A DNA stretch of 64,000 bases from Rhizobium leguminosarum (GTDB taxonomy: Bacteria > Pseudomonadota > Alphaproteobacteria > Rhizobiales > Rhizobiaceae): NCBI RefSeq assembly GCF_001652265.1, contig NZ_LWBS01000242.1:12629-76628 (forward strand). Reading direction: 5' to 3'. The notes beneath the pieces are model-generated. The model had not been told where the DNA came from. It made no database searches and saw only the letters and a list, made by a program, of their open reading frames with translations. Positions 1-8,937 of this stretch are shown piece after piece (within the stretch, counting starts at the first letter, position 1; every line of letters starts with the position of its first letter). A program made the translations under genes and the position numbers.

Positions 1-111
1 CATATTTTCCTGGTTTGCAGCGGCGATTGCAGGAGATGACAGTATAAAGCAGGCGGACAAGAAGACTGAAATGAATGGCCCGATCAGAAAACAACGAATG
101 AAATTGCGCAT
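1..111 (-). CDS. N-terminus of an exported protein, cut by window edge
   Basis: Thirty-seven codons run from an ATG at 111 to the window edge. They read MRNFIRCFLIG, a hydrophobic core through FISVFLSACFILSS, then PAIAAAN. This is a textbook Sec signal peptide with an AXA-type cleavage site near residue 31. A GGGGTAG ribosome-binding sequence lies about 8 bases upstream of the ATG. The mature protein is outside the window, so no function can be given. Confidence 0.6.
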   Translation of the reverse strand, partial: MRNFIRCFLIGPFISVFLSACFILSSPAIAAANQENM

Positions 112-519
112 GATAATTTCTACCCCAATAAAATCTCCGGTCGCGCACTTGGATTCATAGAAATCTTTGTGTTTTTGCTGCGGCGAAATTCAATTGCGTC
201 ATGCCAAGTTTGTCGCAGGGTTAATTCACGCCGCGTCAACATCGCGGCGCACGGATCGCGCAGGCTGATACGATCGAGCCCTGCCAGGCCACAACAAAGC
301 CCGTCGGTCGGACGTGTCGTTTCCCTTGTCGCGCATCGACCCGCCGCATAATCTTTCAGGGCAGCCACGACGGTATCGCGTACCGGGCAGATGAGTCACG
401 ATGGGAGGCAATCCGCCGCATCTGAGATTGTTCGGTTTCTCAATATGCCGACAGCAATCATTGCGATCACGGCGATAACCCACGCATGATGACGTTTATA
501 GCAACGGATCGGAACCCAA
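112..519. other. Intergenic region, nothing recognised
   Basis: About 400 bases separate the truncated exported protein from the monooxygenase-like gene. The short open frames on both strands have no recognisable family, no good ribosome-binding site and arginine-rich shadow composition. It presumably holds the promoters of the two divergent flanking genes. Confidence 0.4.
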
Positions 520-855
520 ATGTCCACCGCCACTTTGCCTGAACCGCCATACTACATGGTCAGTTTTTCATCTCAACGAACAAAGGTCGACAACGGCTAT
601 GGCGAGATGGGTTATGCGATGACGGAACTTGCAAAACAGCAGCCGGGCTATCTCGGCTTCGAAAGCGCTCGAGGGGCAGACGGTTTCGGCATACTCATTT
701 CCTATTGGAAGGATGAGGACAGCATTCGAGCCTGGAAATCAGTCGTCGATCACGTTGAGGCGCAAAATCGCGGTCGGTCAGACTGGTATACTCGGTACGA
801 AATCCGTGTTGCGCTCGTCGAGCGAGCCTATGGATTCAATATTGAAGAGAGATGA
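520..855 (+). CDS. Antibiotic biosynthesis monooxygenase (ABM) family protein
   Basis: A 111-residue protein of the dimeric alpha-beta barrel (ABM/YgiN-like) fold. The pattern YYMVSFSSQR, then PGYLGFESARG, then ISYWKDEDSIRAWK and a terminal YTRYEIRVALVER follows the family strand-helix-strand layout, including the characteristic YWKDEDSIRAWK segment. Members are small cytoplasmic enzymes or heme/quinol-handling proteins; the substrate cannot be read from sequence. It stands alone, with no operon partner. The start at 520 precedes the whole domain and no other start fits better. Confidence 0.8.
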   Translation: MSTATLPEPPYYMVSFSSQRTKVDNGYGEMGYAMTELAKQQPGYLGFESARGADGFGILISYWKDEDSIRAWKSVVDHVEAQNRGRSDWYTRYEIRVALVERAYGFNIEER

Positions 856-1120
856 GTTGGCTTGTTGAAGGGAGTTCTGCGACAGCCGAGAGCTAAGCGC
901 GAGAAAGGAAGTGCGGTCTCTTCCGAAATGTGGTTGCGGGTATGAATGACGGCGCATCGGCTGACTTCTCAGCAGATTCGATCTCCCCATGCTCAGATGC
1001 TGACTGACTTCACAAAGCACCTTATTCGCCTGCCGGCACCTTCCCCGCTTCTGAGGAGAAGGAGGACGCGGTAGCGGTCTCGCCCTCCTAAACTTATCCT
1101 CTGTAAAGCGACTGACAGGC

Positions 1121-1996
1121 CTACCGCGCAAACCTGCGGGCGCCGGCGACACACAGGATGACGGCAACGGTCACGGCGAGCATGGCCCATGTCACGGGCT
1201 CATGCAGCAGGGTTGCGGCGAGCGCCAGCCCGAAGAACGGTTGGAGCAGCTGCAGTTGGCCGACGGCGGCAATGCCGCCCTGCGACAGGCCGCGATACCA
1301 GAAGATGAAGCCGATCAGCATGGAAAACAGCGAGACATAGGCAAGGCCGAGCAGCGCCGGTGTTTCGATGCCGGAGAAGGTTGCCGGCCTATGCAAGAGC
1401 GCGACTGCGACCGTTACCGGCAGCGACAGCGCAAGCGCCCAGGAAATCACCTGCCACCCACCGAGCGTGCGCGAAAGCCTGCCGCCTTCGGCATAACCGA
1501 GGCCGCAGACGACGACGGCCGCCAGCATCAGCAGATCGCCGACCGGCGACGCCGTCAGGCCCTGCGTCAATGCGAAGCCAGCCACCAGCGCGCTGCCGAG
1601 AACCGAAAAGACCCAGAATGCCGGCTTCGGTCGTTCTCCGCCACGGATCACGCCGAAGATCGCGGTTGCGAGCGGCAGCAGGCCGATGAAGACGATCGAA
1701 TGGGCTGACGTGACATGCTGCAGCGCCAGCGCCGTCAGCAAGGGAAAGCCGACAACGACGCCGAGCGCCACGACGGCCAGGGAGAGGATATCACCTCGGC
1801 TCGGCCGCTTCTCTCTGAAAGCAATCAGCAGCCCGAGGGCGAAGAAGCCGGCGATCGCCGCGCGCGCCACGGTGAGGAAGACGGGATCGAACTGCATCAC
1901 TGCCACGCGCGTGGCCGGCAGCGATCCGCTAAAGATCACCACGCCAATAAAACCATTGATCCATCCCGATGCCATGCGGTCCATGATGCGCTGCAC
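1121..1996 (-). CDS. EamA-domain DMT-superfamily transporter
   Basis: A 291-residue inner-membrane protein with about ten hydrophobic helices arranged as two EamA repeats (roughly residues 10-140 and 150-288), the standard size and layout of drug/metabolite exporters. Motifs include an early GVVIFSGSLPATRVAV helix and a terminal LHEPVTWAMLAVTVAVILCV typical of the second repeat. It is transcribed divergently from a MocR regulator with only 78 bases between start codons, so it is probably that regulator's target. Substrate unknown; amino acids or amine metabolites are usual for such pairs. Confidence 0.88.
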   Translation of the reverse strand: MQRIMDRMASGWINGFIGVVIFSGSLPATRVAVMQFDPVFLTVARAAIAGFFALGLLIAFREKRPSRGDILSLAVVALGVVVGFPLLTALALQHVTSAHSIVFIGLLPLATAIFGVIRGGERPKPAFWVFSVLGSALVAGFALTQGLTASPVGDLLMLAAVVVCGLGYAEGGRLSRTLGGWQVISWALALSLPVTVAVALLHRPATFSGIETPALLGLAYVSLFSMLIGFIFWYRGLSQGGIAAVGQLQLLQPFFGLALAATLLHEPVTWAMLAVTVAVILCVAGARRFAR

Positions 1997-2039
1997 TCCT
2001 TCATTCTCTCACTCTTATCGGCCAACACGGATGGTCATG

Positions 2040-2073
2040 ACAGTCACAGTCTGATACGATTTTGCGAAACTGT
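2040..2073. promoter_or_regulatory. Putative MocR operator between divergent genes
   Basis: The 78-base gap between the EamA gene and the MocR gene contains a direct repeat ACAGTCACAGT at 2040-2050 and an inverted copy ACTGT at 2069-2073. MocR regulators generally bind repeated half-sites between themselves and a divergent target. The assignment is inference from position and repeat symmetry. Confidence 0.35.
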
Positions 2074-2074
2074 A

Positions 2075-3541
2075 ATGGTGCAGAAAGCAATACAGATGAA
2101 CGAAGGACGCACACGCGTGGAGATCGTCATCGCGACGATCAGGCAGCGCATCGCCGGGCGCAGCCTGACACCGGGCGCAAGGCTGCCCTCCGTCCGGGGG
2201 CTGGCTGCGACGTTGAAACTGTCGACTTCGACCGTCGTCGACGCCTACGAGCGGTTGGTCGCCGAAGGCGCGATCCTGGCAAGACCAGGCTCGGGATTCT
2301 ATGTCGCCAACCAGGCAGCGCCCTTTGCGCTTGCCGAGACCGGCCCGAAGCTCGACCGCGCGGTCGATCCGTTCTGGATATCGCGGCAATCGCTGGAGGC
2401 CGCCGAAGCCGACCTGAAGCCCGGCTGCGGTTGGCTGCCGCCCTCCTGGCTGCCGGGGGACGGCATGCGCCGCGGGCTCAGAACACTTGCCCGCGCCGAC
2501 GGGCCGGCGCTCGCCGACTACGGCTCGCCACTCGGATTGCCGCAACTGCGCCAACTGATTTCCCGCCGGATGGGCGAACGGGGGATCGAAGCCTCCCCGG
2601 ATCAAATCATGCTGGCCGATTCCGGCACGCAGGCAATCGATCTGCTCTGCCGTTTCCTGCTGGAACCCGGCGACACGGTGCTGGTCGACGACCCCTGCTA
2701 TTTCAATTTCCATGCGCTGCTGCGCGCCCATCGGGCAAAGATCGTCGGCGTGCCCTACACCGCGTCCGGTCCCGATATCGAGCTGTTTGCGCAAGTCGTC
2801 GCCGATGAGCGGCCGCGGCTCTACATCACCAACTCCGCCATCCACAATCCGACGGGCGCAACGTTGTCTCCCGTTACGGCCCACCGCGTTCTAAAACTCG
2901 CCGAGCAGTTCGATCTGACCATCATCGAGGACGATATCTTCGCCGATTTCGAATATACGCCGGCGCCCCGCCTCGCCGCCTTCGACGGGCTCGAGCGGGT
3001 CATTCACATCGGCAGCTTCTCGAAGACCCTGTCGGCCTCGGCCCGCTGCGGTTTCGTCGTAGCGAAACCGGAATGGATCGACGGACTGACAGACCTCAGG
3101 ATCGCCACCTCCTTCGGCGGCGGCCGGCTGACGACGGAACTGGTGCTGAACGTCTTGAGTGACGGCAGCTATCGCAAACACATGGAGACGCTGAGACACC
3201 GCCTCTCCCGAGCGATGAGCGAGGTCTCGGCCAAGCTGAAGCACCTCGGCATAACGCCCTGGCTGGAGCCCCAGGCCGGAATGTTCCTCTGGTGCCAGCT
3301 GCCCAACGGCATCGATGCGGCTGATGTGGCGCGGGCCGCATTGGAAAGAAGGATCGTTCTGGCTCCTGGAAACGCATTCAGCCTGTCGCAATCGGCAACG
3401 AATTTCATGCGCTTCAACGTGTCTCAAACGCTCGATCCGCGTGTCTTCGAGGTGTTACGCGATGTGTTGGCAAGGCAGGGGGCAATAATCAAGGAGCCGA
3501 AAACAACCAGTTGGGCGTGTCATACCCTTGCCGCGCGATAG
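2075..3541 (+). CDS. MocR-type PLP-dependent transcriptional regulator
   Basis: A 488-residue regulator with an N-terminal GntR winged helix (about residues 10-80, including LPSVRGLAATLKLSTSTVV and the wing GSGFYV) joined to a fold-type I aminotransferase domain. PLP-binding features are visible: IIEDDIFADFEY (Asp that contacts the pyridine nitrogen) and the Schiff-base lysine in GSFSKTLSASAR, about residue 317. Length is normal for MocR/PdxR proteins. The open frame extends far upstream, but the GntR domain begins just after the ATG at 2075; an ATG at 2096 is an alternative. Likely an aminotransferase-like sensor that controls the divergent EamA transporter. Confidence 0.88.
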   Translation: MVQKAIQMNEGRTRVEIVIATIRQRIAGRSLTPGARLPSVRGLAATLKLSTSTVVDAYERLVAEGAILARPGSGFYVANQAAPFALAETGPKLDRAVDPFWISRQSLEAAEADLKPGCGWLPPSWLPGDGMRRGLRTLARADGPALADYGSPLGLPQLRQLISRRMGERGIEASPDQIMLADSGTQAIDLLCRFLLEPGDTVLVDDPCYFNFHALLRAHRAKIVGVPYTASGPDIELFAQVVADERPRLYITNSAIHNPTGATLSPVTAHRVLKLAEQFDLTIIEDDIFADFEYTPAPRLAAFDGLERVIHIGSFSKTLSASARCGFVVAKPEWIDGLTDLRIATSFGGGRLTTELVLNVLSDGSYRKHMETLRHRLSRAMSEVSAKLKHLGITPWLEPQAGMFLWCQLPNGIDAADVARAALERRIVLAPGNAFSLSQSATNFMRFNVSQTLDPRVFEVLRDVLARQGAIIKEPKTTSWACHTLAAR

Positions 3542-3615
3542 ACCGCCTCATATCCTCCAAGCGCGGCCGCGACCCTGGATCAGAGCAGCTATGGCGGGAC
3601 CGCAAGGAAACAACG

Positions 3616-5055
3616 ATGCTTCGTATTTTGAGTGGATTTTTCAGTCTTCTTCTATTGTCGTGCCTTTCCTGGTCCGCCCTCGCCGCGGACAAAACCTGCC
3701 CGCAGCGGGAAACGATTCTGTCCTTCAGCGATATCGTACTTGCCGATCGCGCCACCTTGCCGCCGCTGATCGCGAAGCGGTATGGCGCCGAGGCTGCCTA
3801 TCTCAAGATCCGCTATGCGCCGCTTTCTGATGAGGAAACCCGCGGCCTGCTGCAGACCCTGCTCACATCGAATGTCCGTACCGCCGATGACCTCGCCTAT
3901 GCCTGGCACATCCACCGGGAGGGTTACGAGGCGACCATCGCATCGCTCGGCCAGGAGCAGTTTGACATGCTCGTCACGACGCTCGGCACATCGACAATCC
4001 GCGCCTTGCTGCTGAACGAAGGTGATGAAGACACCCTGATGAAACGGCTTGCTCCTATTGCGACAGAGCCGAGGAGCAAAGCACCCGGCGCGTTCACCAA
4101 TGGGGGTAGCGCCGTTGCAGCGGCTATCATCGATCAGCCGGACGAGTTCAAAAAGAGGATCGTCCTTGCCGCGGAAGCCCAAGGCTTGGTTGACATCGCG
4201 GCCTATGTCTCCGCCAGCGAAAACAATCCTCAGGCATGGAACGCTTTTCTAAAGCGCGGCGCCGGAAAGCCAAGCTTATATCTGCTGTACGCCAGCCAGA
4301 TGCGGGCAATGGTCGGCAATCCCAGGCTTGAGCGTCCCAATACCCAATCGGCGCTTGAGCAAGACGCCATCCATCGCATTCAAATGGCCACCGCTTTCGA
4401 ACCCGAGCAGGACTTTCTTCTCAATTTACTGAACCAGACGGGAGCGATCGGTAGCGTCGATCGCATGGCTCGAATTCTGACGCAGCAAATCCAGAGCGGC
4501 GCGATCAGAAGGAACGGCACGATGGATGCTGCGTGGCTTTTCGCCTACCGAAGTGCTGTCTATTTTCTCGGGCATTCGCAAATCGATCCTGTGTTGGACC
4601 GTCTACCCTATTCCGGCAGGCGTTATGTCAGGTCTTCGGGCATTTTCATGATGCGGGATGTCATCGACCAGCTCCTCGCCGTCGAGGCGTTGCAGCCTTA
4701 CGTGACCGGCAAGGTGAGCGACGTGCCGCCCTGGCCTGCCGGCATATCCGACAAGATCAAGGCCGACTGGCCGCATTGGACCGAGATGGCCGCCAAGGTC
4801 CGTGACGGAACTGTTTCACCCACCCTCGCTGCCGATCCGGCAACCTTCGGCATAATGACGGAACTTCTGTTTGCCAAAGCGGACCAGCCGGCTCTGCGGG
4901 CCTTTGTCGAGCAGGCTCCCGCCGGCCAGGCCCGTGTCTCCGTCGCCAACGATTTCGCCATCCGCCTCGACCGCGCCTGCGCCGCTTACCTCTACCACCC
5001 GACCGAAGCCGGCACGCTGCAGGGTCAGCCGATCTTCAAATTCGACACGCAATAA
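3616..5055 (+). CDS. Exported protein of unknown function
   Basis: A 479-residue protein starting MLRILSGFFSLLLLSCLSW and ending its signal peptide near ALAADKT, so it should be secreted to the periplasm. An AAGGAAAC ribosome-binding site lies just before the ATG; the longer upstream frame reads into noncoding sequence. The mature part is mostly helical, with no metal-binding or catalytic signature that I recognise and only a few cysteines (for example near the N-terminus and in DRACAAYLYH near the C-terminus). It may have an alpha-solenoid fold. The neighbours (MocR regulator upstream, two-component pair downstream in the opposite direction) do not explain it. Confidence 0.7.
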   Translation: MLRILSGFFSLLLLSCLSWSALAADKTCPQRETILSFSDIVLADRATLPPLIAKRYGAEAAYLKIRYAPLSDEETRGLLQTLLTSNVRTADDLAYAWHIHREGYEATIASLGQEQFDMLVTTLGTSTIRALLLNEGDEDTLMKRLAPIATEPRSKAPGAFTNGGSAVAAAIIDQPDEFKKRIVLAAEAQGLVDIAAYVSASENNPQAWNAFLKRGAGKPSLYLLYASQMRAMVGNPRLERPNTQSALEQDAIHRIQMATAFEPEQDFLLNLLNQTGAIGSVDRMARILTQQIQSGAIRRNGTMDAAWLFAYRSAVYFLGHSQIDPVLDRLPYSGRRYVRSSGIFMMRDVIDQLLAVEALQPYVTGKVSDVPPWPAGISDKIKADWPHWTEMAAKVRDGTVSPTLAADPATFGIMTELLFAKADQPALRAFVEQAPAGQARVSVANDFAIRLDRACAAYLYHPTEAGTLQGQPIFKFDTQ

Positions 5056-5104
5056 CGGAACGGGGCCAGCGGACTCCGGCCTCTCCATCCGTGCCGGGCG
5101 GCGG

Positions 5105-5506
5105 TCAGAACGACCGGTGGACCGCCTTGTCGTTGGCAAGACGCGTCACGCAGCCTTCGAGCTTGGCGAGCAGCAGATCGAAGTCGAGCGGCTTCGTCAG
5201 ATAGTCCGCCGCTCCGCCGCGCAGGCCGGCTAGCGTGTTTTCCCGGTCGGTCAGTGCCGTCAGCAGGATGAAGGGAATATTGGAGAGCTCCGGGTGATTG
5301 ATCTGAATTTCCGCAAGAAGCTGGTGCCCGTCCATCACAGGCATCGAAATGTCGCTGATGACGATATCGGGCCACTTCGACAGGATCATTTCCAGTCCCT
5401 CGGCGCCGTTCGATGCCTCGAGCGTCTTGTAGCCGGCTTCGCTCAATTCTTCGACGAGGAGGTTCCGGATCTCGACTTCGTCTTCTATGCACAGGACTGT
5501 AACCAT
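5105..5506 (-). CDS. Single-domain response regulator
   Basis: A 133-residue receiver domain with no output domain. The acidic pair is E8/D9, the phosphoacceptor is D52 in VISDISMP, the switch threonine is T83 and the conserved lysine is K105 in TKPLDF. Its AAGGAAG ribosome-binding site overlaps the stop of the upstream histidine kinase, with 10 bases between the genes, so the two form an operon and a cognate pair. Without an output domain it would act by protein contact or in a phosphorelay. Because the kinase frame is broken, its phosphate source in this sequence is uncertain. Confidence 0.9.
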   Translation of the reverse strand: MVTVLCIEDEVEIRNLLVEELSEAGYKTLEASNGAEGLEMILSKWPDIVISDISMPVMDGHQLLAEIQINHPELSNIPFILLTALTDRENTLAGLRGGAADYLTKPLDFDLLLAKLEGCVTRLANDKAVHRSF

Positions 5507-5516
5507 GAGCTCTTCC

Positions 5517-7227
5517 TTAAGCTGCGACTTGTTGATCCGACAATAGAAACTCTATTGGCAGAAGAATGGTGAATGTTGTGCCCTTGCCGAGCTCGCTCGT
5601 CACCTCGACGGTGCCGCCATGCAGTTCGACGACCTGCTTGACGACGTTGAGCCCGATGCCGGTTCCGGCAATGCCCGTCGCGCTGCGGGCACGGTAATAG
5701 GGCTGAAACAGCTTCGGCAGATCCTCCGCATCCATGCCGATGCCGCTATCGGAGATGGCAATCTCCACCGTTTTCTCGTCGGCCCGGGCGCGAAGATGAA
5801 TATCAGGCGCACTGGCGAATATTTGACGGCGTTCGAAATCAGGTTGGTGAAGACCTGTTCCATCGCGCTGCGGTCGAACGTCAATACATCAGGTATGGGC
5901 TTGAGATCGAGATGGAACAGATGCGAGCGGCTGAGCTGGCGCTGTCTGTCGCAGCAGGTGACGAGCAGGGCTTTCAGATCACCTTCGCTCCGCTTCAGTG
6001 TGATCTGTCCGGTTTCGAGCCGGCCGCTGGCCAGGATGCTCTCCATCAGGTCGACCATTCGCACCACCGCGCTGCGGATCACGCCGGCTTTTTCGTGAAC
6101 GTAATCACCGCTGACGTTGGTCGTCGAGCGGCAGAGCCGCTGGGCAGCGGCATCGATGATGGCGAGCGGCGTGCGAAACTCGTGCGAGGCCATGGCGACG
6201 AACTGGCGCTGAAGCGCATTCACCTGGCGTTCGTGCACCAGCAGGCGGTCCAGCTCCTCTCTCTGCCTTTCGATCTCGGCCGTTCGATCGGCCACCATCT
6301 CTTCGAGATGATTGCGGTGGTGGGTGAGCTGCGCTTGGCTATCCAGCAGGGTCAGCGAGGTGCGATGCAGACCGCGTCCGAGCCAGAAGACGATGGCGAT
6401 CAGCAGCGCCAGGCAGCCGAGCCCCGCCGGCGCGATCTGCCGAAGCAGCATGAACCCGGGCAGGATAGGCGGCCACACGAGATAACCGATGGTGCCGCCG
6501 TCATGGGACGACACAGGCACTTGCGCCCGCTCGTCCTCATCCTTCGAAGGCGCGAAATGCAATCCTTCGAGCCGCGCATAGTGGGCAATGCGTTCGGCAG
6601 CTTTTCCATCGATGAACTTGACCGAGACGGCGATGAACTCTTGGCCCGCCTCGATCTGCATCCGGGCCGAGCTCGGCAGAATGGGACGTGCGCTGGCAAT
6701 TGCCGGCCTGTTGCCGATCATGATCGTGCGAACCATAGCCAGTTGACCGAGCGCTACGGTGCCGGGTTTTGCAGCCCGATCGACGAGAACGGCGCGCATC
6801 TCTCCGGCAAGCGCGGTCATTTCTCGGCCGTCGTCATTACCGAGCCGGGGCGGCATGGCATCCGCGCCGTCGCGGAATGCAAACATCAGGCGATTGGCAT
6901 CGTCGAAGATATAGGTCCTGTCGTGCCCGAAATACCGGCTCGTCCACTGGCCGAGATTGTCGAGCAGCCATTCATGGTTCCGTTGACGCTTTCCTGTTCC
7001 CGGGGAAGGGCCGCAATTTGCTCTTCCAGTCCTTGGCCGACGAAGTCGGCCTGCCGGCGCAACGAGAGATCATCGACTTTCACCGCGGCGAGCCAGGCAA
7101 ATCCGCATAGCAGTGCAGCCGCCGCGCAGGTGAGCGTCACCAAGACGAATGTGATGTGGGATGTGAGCCCGACCTTCAATACCTGCAACCTTTTGATGGC
7201 GCCCGCTGCCGAGAAATTGACACGCAA
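5517..7227 (-). pseudogene. Membrane histidine kinase broken by two frameshifts
   Basis: The gene reads through three frames. From 7227: a transmembrane helix (VGLTSHITFVLVTL onward) and the start of a CHASE4-like sensor. The frame shifts near 6966-6985, after which RYFGHDRTYIFDDANRL follows in a second frame. Then come a second membrane helix (LGCLALLIAIVFWLG), a coiled coil, HisKA with the phosphoacceptor in MASHEFRTPL, and the N box FTNLISNAVKYSP. A second shift at about 5811-5813 moves the G1 box (SDSGIGMD) and G2 box (GTGIGLNVVKQ) to a third frame. Each shift is cured by adding one base, giving about 570 residues. The usual CHASE4 WDDAV motif is also missing at the first break, suggesting a small real deletion there. 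Read as deposited, no active kinase is made. Confidence 0.82.
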
Positions 7228-7314
7228 AGGTTGACGGACCGTGAATTATGCGCTCCCGTGCGGGTCCGCGGCAGATCTCCCATCGCCATTCTGCAATCGT
7301 TGAAGGAGAAGCAC

Positions 7315-7869
7315 ATGGATGCAGCAGCATCGTCGGATATGCCAGGCATCAGGATCGAGCCGATCGCTGCCGTCCATATCGACAGCTTTCATCATGCGCT
7401 CGACGTGGTCGCGCGGGAGAAAAAATACCTGTCCATGCTGGAAGCAACTCCGCTGCCGCAGACGCGTGAGTTCGTGATGGGTATGATTGCGAAAGGCAAT
7501 CCGCAATTCGTTGCCATCGCTGGAGGCGAGGTCGTCGGTTGGTGCGATATCAGCCGGCATTTCTTCCCGTCGCACGCCCATCGCGGAAACCTCGGAATGG
7601 GGGTCCTTCCCGCCTATCGTGGCAAGGGTCTCGGACGAAGGCTCATCGAGACGACCTTGAGAGCCGCGCAGAAAAGCGGTTTCGCCAGGGTCGAACTCGA
7701 TGTTTACGAAGACAATGCCCGTGCTATCGCTCTCTACGAAAAGATGGGATTTGCCCGCGAAGGCATCGTCCGACGTGCGGCACGTATCGACGGTCGGTTC
7801 ATCGATGCGATCAGCATGGCGCTTTTGTTCGACGAGCGCGGTGCGGCGGCTATCGCCGAGAATTCTTGA
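7315..7869 (+). CDS. GNAT-family N-acetyltransferase
   Basis: A 184-residue GNAT protein. The acetyl-CoA pyrophosphate loop is visible as LPAYRGKGLGRRL, followed by the family's C-terminal VYEDNARAIALYEKMGF motif. Such RimI/phosphinothricin-acetyltransferase-like proteins acetylate amines of small molecules or protein N-termini; substrate unknown. The ATG at 7315 follows a GAAGGAGAAG ribosome-binding site and is preferred to upstream codons in the same frame. It is transcribed divergently from the broken kinase. Confidence 0.88.
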   Translation: MDAAASSDMPGIRIEPIAAVHIDSFHHALDVVAREKKYLSMLEATPLPQTREFVMGMIAKGNPQFVAIAGGEVVGWCDISRHFFPSHAHRGNLGMGVLPAYRGKGLGRRLIETTLRAAQKSGFARVELDVYEDNARAIALYEKMGFAREGIVRRAARIDGRFIDAISMALLFDERGAAAIAENS

Positions 7870-7996
7870 ACGAGTCCAGCTGACTCCTCTCTCCGGACAA
7901 TCCTCTTTTCGACCGAGAGTTGGAACAAATGTTCTTTCACGCGATTAGTTCGATGCGAATGCGCCGCCATGCATCGGGCTCAGCGAGGAGGCAGCC

Positions 7997-8869
7997 ATGC
8001 ACATCACCCGCCGGCAATTTGCAGCGCTTGCAGCCGTAGTTATCCTGCCAGGGATGCCACGCGCGGCGGACGAGGAGAACGCCCTCTTCTGGCGCGCCAA
8101 ATCTCCCGCGAATGACCATGTGCTTTTTGGCTACGTGCGCATCCGCGCCGACAGTTTTCCTGACATCGTGGCCGAGGGAAAACGCCTGGTCGATCAATCG
8201 AAGACGGTGCTGATCGACATCAATCCCGGCCTCACCTTGTCGACTGCCAAGTTCAAGAACAGTGATATCAAGCCCGTCTTTGCAGGTTTGACGCCATCCG
8301 ATCAGGATGAGTTCAAGACCATTCTCTCGACATCCCCGGCAAAGGGAGCGATCGAAAAGCTTTCCGGTTTTGAGGCGAGCCTGCTCCTCATCGGCGAAGG
8401 ACAGCATGCCTTCGGCCCCGACGCGCCGAGCATCGGCCTGGCGCTTGCGAAGTACGGCGTATCGATCGGGCGCGGTGTGAAGACGCTTGTCGCCGACGGG
8501 GAGATGCAGGCCCTGCAGAAGCCATTGACGCTCGAAACGGTCAATTCCCTCGGCCCGGACTCGATCAGCTACCTTCTCGAGCTGCGCCGCCGGATCGGAC
8601 CGATCGGCGCTTATTTCGACGAGCTGTACAAGGCTCGAAAGAGCGCAGAGATCGCAGGCCTCGGAGAGGAAATCACCGGCAAGGGTATCGTCACGCCCAC
8701 CAATCTCATCGATGCGGACAAGTTGCGCGCGCTACTGATCGAGCGGATCACGAACCTGCCGGCAGGCACGAACGCTTTCATCATCCTTCCGATCGGGCTT
8801 TTGAACGGTCCCCACAGCATGCTCGGCGAACTCCGCTCTCGCGGAGCCGAGGTGTCGGCAATCGACTGA
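7997..8869 (+). CDS. TraB/GumN-like exported protein lacking active-site histidines
   Basis: A 290-residue protein beginning MHITRRQFAALAAVVILPG, a twin-arginine-like signal. The body resembles TraB/GumN proteins: an opening FWRAKSPANDHVLFGYVR segment, a central helical region, and a closing AFIILPIGLLNGPHSMLGELRSRG that matches the family's final strand-helix. In the family these two segments carry GxxH motifs that bind metal. Here they read GYVR and IGLL, so both histidines are gone. It may be a non-catalytic homologue. An AGCGAGGAGGC ribosome-binding site precedes the ATG. Confidence 0.62.
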   Translation: MHITRRQFAALAAVVILPGMPRAADEENALFWRAKSPANDHVLFGYVRIRADSFPDIVAEGKRLVDQSKTVLIDINPGLTLSTAKFKNSDIKPVFAGLTPSDQDEFKTILSTSPAKGAIEKLSGFEASLLLIGEGQHAFGPDAPSIGLALAKYGVSIGRGVKTLVADGEMQALQKPLTLETVNSLGPDSISYLLELRRRIGPIGAYFDELYKARKSAEIAGLGEEITGKGIVTPTNLIDADKLRALLIERITNLPAGTNAFIILPIGLLNGPHSMLGELRSRGAEVSAID

Positions 8870-8937
8870 ACTGGGTTTTGAGCAATTCCAGATATCGCGA
8901 CATGAATATGCAGGATTCTTTCGCCAGGCCCCTCGCT

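Noticed and set aside
5912..7234. Forward 440-codon frame opposite the histidine kinase
   Set aside because: It is the antisense shadow of the kinase, without a known domain; the kinase motifs on the other strand are decisive.
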